Origin: Paenibacillus pabuli
GTDB taxonomy: Bacteria; Bacillota; Bacilli; Paenibacillales; Paenibacillaceae
Direction: 5' to 3'
Assembly: GCF_039831995.1 (NCBI RefSeq)
Contig: NZ_JBDOIO010000003.1
Span: 310,001 to 374,000, forward strand
Length of the DNA stretch: 64,000 nucleotides
Shown: piece by piece, positions 58,457 to 64,000 of the stretch
Numbering within the stretch: position 1 is the stretch's first letter
Layout: the number at the start of each line of letters is the position of its first letter
Position numbers and translations under genes: made by a program
Notes under the pieces: model-generated
Seen by the model: the letters and a program-made list of their open reading frames with translations, nothing else
What the model was told of the DNA's origin: nothing
Database searches by the model: none

Positions 58457-59062
58457 CGCACCTCTCAGAAAGATGCCCACTAATCTTCGGCCCAGTGCAA
58501 GATTAGATTCATACTTTTGCGGAGTATTTTCCCGATTACCCATTAACATCAGGGTCGAAAAAGTCTCCGCTAAGAACATGGGATCGTCTTCGCGCAGCGT
58601 TTGCTGGTCCATAGCCAACCGGAAATGGGTTGCTAATACCTCGTGAATGCGGACTTCGGCTTCTCTAATTTCCTGAACTTGATTCTCTTCAAGAAAAGGC
58701 TCAGCTTCTCTGATCATTGTTTCAACCTCTGCATGCGGATTCGCCAACCTGGCCTCGGCCAATCGTATAAGTCCATCCTCCAGATGTTCAGCATCATCAA
58801 GCAAATCTGAGGTTACTCGGCGAACATTCTGGAACATGGTGATCATAGCCACCTTAAAAAGTTCGGGCTTGCTAGCAAAGTGATAGTATATGGTTGGTTT
58901 AGACACATTGCATCGTTTTCCAATGTGTTGGAGCGTGACAGTTTCGTAGCCGTATTCCTTGAACAATTTGGAAGCCGTTAAAATGATCGTTTGCTGAATT
59001 GAAATTTCGTTGTCCGTTTGCTTGGGTCTTCCAGGCATACGTTTGGATGAATTTTCTGGCAT
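58445..59062 (-). CDS. TetR/AcrR family transcriptional regulator
   Basis: A 205-residue repressor with N-terminal TetR helix-turn-helix (I-I-L-T-A-S-K-L-F-K-E-Y-G-Y-E-T-V-T-L-Q-H-I-G-K-R-C-N-V-S-K-P-T-I-Y-Y-H-F, about 26-62) and a variable C-terminal ligand domain with a TetR_C-type A-E-T-F-S-T-L-M-L-M-G region. GGAGGAGAG precedes the ATG. It is divergent from an alpha/beta hydrolase gene, and the shared region carries a 28-bp perfect palindrome overlapping both promoters, the expected operator for self- and neighbour-repression. Confidence 0.92.
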   Translation of the reverse strand: MPENSSKRMPGRPKQTDNEISIQQTIILTASKLFKEYGYETVTLQHIGKRCNVSKPTIYYHFASKPELFKVAMITMFQNVRRVTSDLLDDAEHLEDGLIRLAEARLANPHAEVETMIREAEPFLEENQVQEIREAEVRIHEVLATHFRLAMDQQTLREDDPMFLAETFSTLMLMGNRENTPQKYESNLALGRRLVGIFLRGAKST

Positions 59063-59120
59063 TGCACACTCTCCTCCATTTGAATATTTTATGACAAACC
59101 TCGCTCATAAGCAAAATCAA

Positions 59121-59149
59121 CTTGTTATTATACTTACCGGTAAGTATAA
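59121..59149 (+). promoter_or_regulatory. Sigma-A promoter of the TetR-controlled hydrolase
   Basis: TTGTTA (59121-59126) and consensus TATAAT (59144-59149), 17-bp spacing, almost completely covered by the palindromic operator. Confidence 0.8.
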
Positions 59150-59151
59150 TA
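59124..59151. promoter_or_regulatory. 28-bp perfect palindromic operator, probable TetR site
   Basis: The sequence TTATTATACTTACC is followed directly by its exact reverse complement, centred between 59137 and 59138. It overlaps the hydrolase promoter and lies 62 bases from the TetR start. Confidence 0.85.
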
Positions 59152-59192
59152 AATTGAAGCCAACACAGTAACGAATAAAGGTGGAATTTAGG

Positions 59193-59957
59193 GTGAAAAC
59201 AGCACAACGCAATAACAAGTGGAAAAAAATCCTGATATGGTCTTGTTTATCGGTAATTATAATCGTAGCTGGACTATTCGTTTATCTCCAATCGATTACG
59301 TATAATCCGTCGGAACGAGCTGAAGCTGCCCTGAAACCAGATGGACAGATTAGCATAACCAAGATCAAAAATGGCTATCGATTTGAACCTGAGGGCGCAG
59401 AGACCGTAGAACCAAACATTGTTTTTTATCCGGGAGGCTTGGTGGAACCGGCAGGTTACGCTCCATTTGCTAAAAAACTGGCAGAAGAAGGGCATAGAGT
59501 ATATGTAGCAAATATGCCGTTAAATTTAGCCATGTTCGGGCAGAACAAGGCAGATTCATTTATTGAAGAACATCCCGACGAAGCTTTTGTCATTGGTGGA
59601 CATTCGCTAGGAGGGGTCTTCGCATCACGGTATGCTGCCCAGCATACAGACACGCTGGAAGGTGTCTTTTACTTAGCATCATACGCCGACGAAAGTGGAA
59701 GCTTAACGGAGACCGACTTGTCTGCATTGCAGATCACAGGTACTGATGATGGTGTACTGAACATCGAAAGTTGGGAAGATGCCAAAATAAATCTTCCGGA
59801 AGACACGACATTTGTAAGCATTCAAGGCGGAAATCATGGGCAGTTTGGTTCATACGGAGAACAAAAAGGAGATCATACACCTGCCATTACTGAAGAACAG
59901 CAATTGGAAGAGGTAGTGAAGGGGCTCGAAGAATGGTTTAAACGGTTAAATCGCTAA
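59193..59957 (+). CDS. Alpha/beta hydrolase (Abhydrolase_5), TetR-controlled
   Basis: A 254-residue serine hydrolase with a basic N-terminus, one transmembrane helix (about 13-33) and an extracytoplasmic catalytic domain. Marks: I-V-F-Y-P-G-G-L-V-E-P-A-G-Y-A-P (76-91), nucleophile Ser138 in G-G-H-S-L-G-G, acid in S-Y-A-D-E, and His in G-G-N-H-G-Q-F-G (about 216-223). This arrangement is typical of the Abhydrolase_5 family, close to carboxymethylenebutenolidase-like folds. GTG 59193 is about 9 bases behind AAAGGTGG; the GTG at 59181 overlaps that site. It is the direct target of the palindromic TetR operator. Substrate unknown. Confidence 0.88.
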   Translation: MKTAQRNNKWKKILIWSCLSVIIIVAGLFVYLQSITYNPSERAEAALKPDGQISITKIKNGYRFEPEGAETVEPNIVFYPGGLVEPAGYAPFAKKLAEEGHRVYVANMPLNLAMFGQNKADSFIEEHPDEAFVIGGHSLGGVFASRYAAQHTDTLEGVFYLASYADESGSLTETDLSALQITGTDDGVLNIESWEDAKINLPEDTTFVSIQGGNHGQFGSYGEQKGDHTPAITEEQQLEEVVKGLEEWFKRLNR

Positions 59958-60070
59958 TATCTACTTGTGACTCAACAAAAACCTTGAATTGAAACCATTT
60001 ATTAATCACCTTCGTATGTACTATGATACATAGTAGGCAAAATTAGGAATTTATTCAAGGAGGAAGATTA

Positions 60071-60307
60071 TTGAAAAAGAGCACAAAGTGGGTATTGTGG
60101 ATTTTGGGATTCATATTGGCAACCATTTTTATTCATTTTTTCATGAATTTATTTAGTTTCGCTTATGCGTTGATTACCGTGCTCTTACTTGCCTTTATGG
60201 GGTGGGGATTCTTAGCAAAGTTGAAGAATGACGTTCGTCAGCATGAAGATCATTATAGAAGAGAGTCACAATCTAGCTTAGACGATATCGAAAGGTACAC
60301 CAGGTAG
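60071..60307 (+). CDS. Small membrane protein with charged C-terminal tail
   Basis: A 78-residue protein with two close transmembrane helices (W-V-L-W-I-L-G-F-I-L-A-T-I-F-I-H-F-F and Y-A-L-I-T-V-L-L-L-A-F-M-G-W-G-F) and a hydrophilic tail rich in Glu, Arg and Ser. TTG 60071 follows GGAGGAAG. No family recognised. Monocistronic with two terminator hairpins downstream. Confidence 0.7.
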   Translation: MKKSTKWVLWILGFILATIFIHFFMNLFSFAYALITVLLLAFMGWGFLAKLKNDVRQHEDHYRRESQSSLDDIERYTR

Positions 60308-60332
60308 TTAATATCACATCATTCACAGAAAA

Positions 60333-60359
60333 CAGCCGCCTATTTCTAGGGCGGTTTTT
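60333..60359 (+). terminator. Terminator after the small membrane protein
   Basis: Stem CCGCC/GGCGG (60336-60340 with 60350-60354) extended by CTA/TAG-like pairing, then T5. Confidence 0.75.
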
Positions 60360-60394
60360 CTATCTCATTAGACAAAATGATGTGCTTGGTAAAT

Positions 60395-60435
60395 AAGGTG
60401 CAGAACGATAATAATTTCGTTTTGCACCTTTTTCT
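60395..60435 (+). terminator. Second terminator hairpin before the convergent gene
   Basis: 14-bp stem AAGGTGCAGAACGA/TCGTTTTGCACCTT (60395-60408 with 60417-60430, one G-T pair), then TTTC. Confidence 0.8.
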
Positions 60436-60453
60436 CTAAATTGCTATGTTAGC

Positions 60454-61815
60454 TTAAATAAAAGTAAGCGTCTTTACCAGCGAGATTAAGTGATCCTGAT
60501 CGGCCCACAAGATGAAATAGGAATACGTACTTCCTTGAATCACAACAGGAGAAGGGTATTTGACAATAAGTGCCGCCTGATTTCTCATTTCTACGGGTTG
60601 GTCTTCCGAAGGAAATATGAAACAGGCTTCCTGTGCTTGAACCAATGCAGGAAAGATTCGTGGATTGGTTCCATAGGGTTGCAGGACATGGAAGGCTTCG
60701 GCTCTGCATACGGAGTGAATTTCCTCTTCTGAAGATATCGCCGATATCTGAAAAAATCCGTCCGATCCTTCGAATCGTTCTTCGGTAACTTTGCGCCAGT
60801 TCTGTGGATAGTAGAAGGATACTCTGTAGATCTGATTGAGAAATAATTTGTAGGGCTCAACATCATGCACTTGTGGTGACCATTGTAGAGATGTAATCCA
60901 CTTGGCTTCAACAATTTTAATCGGGTTATTAGGGGAATTCAAATCAATAACCCAAATTTCGTCTGCTTGTTCTTGATTGCTGCATCCGGATAAGTATGCA
61001 AGTCGTTTCCCGTCCGGCGACCAACTAAGTGGTGTGGAGAAACAGGTGGAGACCGCCCATGTTTTTTGCTGCCCGCCAACTCGGCTGTCAGTCTGGATTA
61101 GAGAAACGTATTGATTGTTTACGATGTCTGTAGCACTGTATGCAATCGTTGAAGAGTCCGGGGACCATTCGGGAAAATAGTTCTTCGCCTGTGGTCCGCC
61201 TTGGAGTTGGTAGCTCACTCCTGTAGACAGGTTCACCGTAGTGATCAAGGAAATGCTGGCTCCCGGAGAAGTATATAAGGCAAACTCCCCGTTAGGTGAT
61301 ATTCTGACATTATGGAGTGGCCCTTCCGTATTTTTGGTTATTTGCTGTTTGTTCATGCCATCCCGGTTGATCTTAAATAGTTGAGTATTGCCTGCTTCAT
61401 CAGGTGCTGCAAACAGGAACGCCTCTCCTGAAGGAAACCACTGGACATCGGTAACTCCATATTGAACGATCGAACCGCTGGTATGAGCGTAGATATTGTA
61501 GATCACAATCCGATTGCTTTTTACATAAGCCAAGTACTGACTATCCGGTGACCAGCTCAGTAGAGTATAAGGTTCAATTTGGTCAATCTGTGCCCATTTC
61601 CTGCTGTTTAGATTGAATACGAACACCATATTATTCTTGCCAATAAAAGTAAAACTTTGGGCATCTGGCGACCAATATGGAATTGAAAATTCCGCGCCAA
61701 GATTCTGGGTTAGCTTCATGGTCCGTCCTGTGAAAGGTTGATAAAGCCAAATGTCGTACGAACCACCCCCAACATTTGAATTAAACAGGATCGCTTCATG
61801 ATAAGTAAGATTCAT
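60454..61815 (-). CDS. TolB-like beta-propeller protein
   Basis: A 453-residue protein. Residues about 1-330 contain repeated W-S-P-D/W-S-P-x-x blades (P-Y-W-S-P-D-A-Q-S-F-T-F-I, L-S-W-S-P-D-S-Q-Y-L-A-Y-V, P-E-W-S-P-D-S-S-T-I-A-Y-S, L-S-W-S-P-D-G-K-R-L-A-Y-L, L-Q-W-S-P-Q), the WD40-like PD40 repeat of TolB propellers. The last ~120 residues (from about 335, Y-R-V-S-F-Y-Y-P-Q-N-W-R-K-V) look like a separate alpha/beta domain of the type seen in lipoproteins with PsbP-like folds. There is no signal peptide, so location is uncertain. GAAGGGCGG precedes the ATG. Function unknown; probably protein-protein binding. Confidence 0.85.
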   Translation of the reverse strand: MNLTYHEAILFNSNVGGGSYDIWLYQPFTGRTMKLTQNLGAEFSIPYWSPDAQSFTFIGKNNMVFVFNLNSRKWAQIDQIEPYTLLSWSPDSQYLAYVKSNRIVIYNIYAHTSGSIVQYGVTDVQWFPSGEAFLFAAPDEAGNTQLFKINRDGMNKQQITKNTEGPLHNVRISPNGEFALYTSPGASISLITTVNLSTGVSYQLQGGPQAKNYFPEWSPDSSTIAYSATDIVNNQYVSLIQTDSRVGGQQKTWAVSTCFSTPLSWSPDGKRLAYLSGCSNQEQADEIWVIDLNSPNNPIKIVEAKWITSLQWSPQVHDVEPYKLFLNQIYRVSFYYPQNWRKVTEERFEGSDGFFQISAISSEEEIHSVCRAEAFHVLQPYGTNPRIFPALVQAQEACFIFPSEDQPVEMRNQAALIVKYPSPVVIQGSTYSYFILWADQDHLISLVKTLTFI

Positions 61816-61941
61816 ATTTAAATCCGCCCTTCAGATTGAATTCCTACAATATATTCAAGAAAGTAAAATGGGCGAATGCTTATAATCACTCAACTCAGGT
61901 ATTTGGAACAGAGAGTGTCAAAGGTTAGCACAACGTATGAT

Positions 61942-61977
61942 CAAAAAAAGGCATCGTTCTAATAAGAACGTGCCTTT
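61942..61977 (-). terminator. Minus-strand terminator of the GntP permease gene
   Basis: Stem AAAGGCATCGTTCT/AGAACGTGCCTTT (61948-61960 region with 61964-61977, one bulged base); the minus strand continues in T7. Confidence 0.85.
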
Positions 61978-62001
61978 ATGATTTTATTACATATTTACGA
62001 T

Positions 62002-63321
62002 TTACATGAACATATCCAAAATCAGAACACCAGCAAGTCCCACCAGGGAGATAATCGTTACCATGACCGACCATGTTTTTATCGTTTTACCGATACTAAG
62101 ATTGAAGTACTCCTTGTAGATCCAGAATCCTGCATCATTGACATGAGAGAAAGTAACACTACCCGCACCTGCTGCGAGAACCATCAATTCCGGACTTACA
62201 CCTGTTGCAGCAACCAGAGGTGCGGCAATACCAGCTGCTGTCATACCGGCTACGGTTGCAGAACCAACGGCAATCCTTAAGATGGCTGCGATCAGCCAGG
62301 TTAAAAGGAGTGGAGAGAGGGTTGAGCCTGACATCAGATCCGAAATATATTGGTCAATATGACTGTCAATCAAAACTTGCTTAAACGCACCACCACCAGC
62401 GATGATTAAGAGGATCATTCCGATTCCACTTACAGATTCACTCAGTGAGGTCATGATCTCAGGCATTTTCTTGCCCAGATTTAATCCGAAAGTAAAAATG
62501 GCAACAATGACTGAGATTAATAAAGCCACATTCGCATTACCGATGAAATCAGTTACTGGTGAAATGGCTGATTCAGGTGCAAAAATTTCGACAACGGTTT
62601 GAAGCGCGATCAAAATGACCGGTAAAAGAGCTGTGAACAGACTGATTCCGAATTTAGGAAGCTCTTCTTCTTTGAATTCCTTGGGATTAAATAGCCCTTT
62701 TGGGATATCGATCTGTAATGCTTCTTTTTTGAACAGCTTGGTATAAACAGGACCCGCAAGGATAAATGCCGGGATCGCAATAATCATGCCTAAGATCATC
62801 GTTAATCCGATATTGGCTCCAAAGACATTCGCAACGGCTGTCGGTCCAGGATGCGGAGGAACGAATCCGTGCATAGTGATAAGGGCTGCAATAACGGGCA
62901 TTCCCAGATATAGAACAGGCACACGTGCAGCTCTCGCGATGGTAAATACCAATGGAATTAATACCACCACTCCAGTTTCGAAGAATAAAGCGATTCCAAC
63001 AATAGCTGCCGTAATAACCGCCGCTAGCTGAGTCCGTTTTTGACCAAAGGCACTTATCATGGTGGTGGCGATACGCTGCGCACCACCGGAATCGGTCATT
63101 AACTTCCCGAGAATTCCTCCAAAAATGATAATCATCGTTAAATGTCCGAGTGTTCCGCCTAAACCGGATTCGATGGATTCGACAGCCTGAATTGGTGTCA
63201 TTCCTTCCAGTACTCCAACAGCCAGGGAAACAATAATCAAGGATATGAAAGCGTTTAACTTAAAAGCCATCATTAATATGAGCAGTAGAATGACCCCAAT
63301 GGTAACGGAGATAATTGGCAT
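62002..63321 (-). CDS. GntP family permease (gluconate/sugar-acid transporter)
   Basis: A 439-residue permease with 12 or more transmembrane helices. GntP marks: I-I-I-F-G-G-I-L-G-K-L-M-T-D-S-G-G-A-Q-R-I-A (about 63-84), A-L-F-F-E-T-G-V-V-V-L-I-P-L (about 111-124), H-G-F-V-P-P-H-P-G-P-T-A-V-A (about 150-163) and the C-terminal G-S-V-T-F-S-H-V-N-D-A-G-F-W. Members import gluconate, idonate, glycerate or threonate-type acids. GAGG precedes the ATG. The four-carbon acid sugar kinase gene lies upstream on the same strand, so threonate or erythronate is the likely substrate (inference). Confidence 0.93.
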   Translation of the reverse strand: MPIISVTIGVILLLILMMAFKLNAFISLIIVSLAVGVLEGMTPIQAVESIESGLGGTLGHLTMIIIFGGILGKLMTDSGGAQRIATTMISAFGQKRTQLAAVITAAIVGIALFFETGVVVLIPLVFTIARAARVPVLYLGMPVIAALITMHGFVPPHPGPTAVANVFGANIGLTMILGMIIAIPAFILAGPVYTKLFKKEALQIDIPKGLFNPKEFKEEELPKFGISLFTALLPVILIALQTVVEIFAPESAISPVTDFIGNANVALLISVIVAIFTFGLNLGKKMPEIMTSLSESVSGIGMILLIIAGGGAFKQVLIDSHIDQYISDLMSGSTLSPLLLTWLIAAILRIAVGSATVAGMTAAGIAAPLVAATGVSPELMVLAAGAGSVTFSHVNDAGFWIYKEYFNLSIGKTIKTWSVMVTIISLVGLAGVLILDMFM

Positions 63322-63448
63322 ATATTTTCCTCTTTTCTATATTGGCTTGATCAAGGAAACCAAAATGTAAGGAGTTCACGATTTGTTTTTTATTAGTCAT
63401 TTATCAGTGTTACTCCTTACAGTTTGGCCATACTAAACTTATTTTGAA

Positions 63449-64000
63449 TTACTTCGCACTCAACATTTCAACGACTTCTCTTAAATCCGTTTTGGTACCC
63501 ACGTTTCCCGGGAAGATGACATAGGAAATTCCGGGGAATTTACTTTCGCTCCCCGTTGTCCACACCGGGATACCAGGCCGAATCTGCCCAGCAACGGTAG
63601 CTCGTTTTACTTCAAGGCCGTTCGTTCCAATATCGCTCGAGGTAATCCCACCTTTAGCAATGATATACGATGGTCTTACTTCCAAACGTTTGACAATACT
63701 CGTGACGGCATCCGAAATTTTGACCGATAGTTTTAATTCCTCTTCTTTTCTGTCTTCTCCAAGATCCAATCGTTCTCTTCTGGTATAGACAGCCACATTT
63801 TTGCCTTGAAGAATCAGTTCATTGGTTGTCTCCACAACTCTATGAAGCTCGTTCTCGAATTGATCGGGTTCCAGAACAAGGTGAACATTAAATTCAACAA
63901 ATTCTACTGCACTGGACTTCTTCAGTTCTTCAAACTGTTCCGTTGTTTTTTTAACATGGGATCCAATGATGACTAATCCGCCATGATTTGTGTTATCACT
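63449..64000 (-). CDS. Four-carbon acid sugar kinase (DUF1537/OtnK type), C-terminal part
   Basis: The frame is open from the right window edge through 63449, so only the last ~183 residues are present and the start is missing. Seen are L-V-I-I-G-S-H-V-K-K-T-T-E-Q, V-A-V-Y-T-R-R-E-R, I-A-K-G-G-I-T-S-S-D-I-G, Q-I-R-P-G-I-P-V-W and Y-V-I-F-P-G-N-V-G, the nucleotide-binding C-domain of the DUF1537 family. These kinases phosphorylate threonate/erythronate-type acids using ATP. It is followed 127 bases later by the GntP permease on the same strand, forming the end of a sugar-acid catabolic operon. The expected partners (dehydrogenase, aldolase) would lie to the right. Confidence 0.9.
   Translation of the reverse strand, partial: SDNTNHGGLVIIGSHVKKTTEQFEELKKSSAVEFVEFNVHLVLEPDQFENELHRVVETTNELILQGKNVAVYTRRERLDLGEDRKEEELKLSVKISDAVTSIVKRLEVRPSYIIAKGGITSSDIGTNGLEVKRATVAGQIRPGIPVWTTGSESKFPGISYVIFPGNVGTKTDLREVVEMLSAK

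Overview
The window looks like a chromosomal segment of a low-to-mid-GC Firmicute, most probably Paenibacillus or a close relative. The reasons are strong AGGAGG-type ribosome binding sites, frequent GTG and TTG starts, Bacillus-type intrinsic terminators, and above all the YesM/YesN two-component pairs beside LplB/YtcP-type sugar permeases. No rRNA, tRNA, CRISPR array, prophage or intact insertion sequence was seen. Genus assignment is inference.

Layout. 1-5.0 kb: end of an unidentified gene, a DUF1232 membrane protein, a divergent MerR/aldo-keto reductase pair, a NodB-like deacetylase-fold protein, an Sm-like-domain protein and two small membrane proteins. 5.1-8.2 kb: methionine aminopeptidase between decayed remnants (VOC protein, FAD oxidoreductase), then an rRNA methyltransferase of the RlmA(II)/YxjB type behind an attenuator whose 9-codon leader peptide ends in Arg-Leu-Arg. 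8.3-13 kb: MerR regulator with GNAT acetyltransferase, alpha/beta hydrolase, WYL regulator, DinB and EVE proteins. 13-22.7 kb: arabinoside locus with an AraC regulator, GH127 beta-L-arabinofuranosidase, YesM/YesN pair, a CcpA (cre) site, and a lipoprotein plus two permeases for oligosaccharide uptake.

23.2-28.4 kb: NarL-type response regulator, DesK-like kinase and a three-gene ABC exporter, matching the Bacillus linearmycin-resistance (LnrJK-LMN) arrangement. 29.2-36.5 kb: GlpP antiterminator, a leader terminator, then glycerophosphodiesterase, HAD phosphatase, metallophosphoesterase and a UgpC-A-E-B importer, a coherent glycerophosphodiester scavenging operon. 36.7-46.3 kb: two paralogous alpha/beta hydrolases preceded by the same 11-bp direct repeats, a purine permease with a long terminator-containing leader, a VanZ-like protein, DUF2089 pair, CDF metal exporter and an atypical protein kinase.

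46.6-54.7 kb: a DapA-like aldolase broken by two lesions, a second YesN/YesM pair, and a convergent second LplB-type sugar importer. 55-64 kb: flavohaemoglobin, Bcr/CflA efflux pump behind a MerR-type promoter, a TetR regulator and hydrolase sharing a 28-bp perfect palindrome, a beta-propeller protein, and a GntP permease with the C-terminal part of a four-carbon acid sugar kinase running off the right edge.

Most genes are ordinary accessory metabolism, transport and regulation. The strongest candidates for new biology are the RLR leader attenuator (6.7-6.9 kb), the unassigned leader of the purine permease (38.0 kb) and the shared repeats in front of the hydrolase paralogues.
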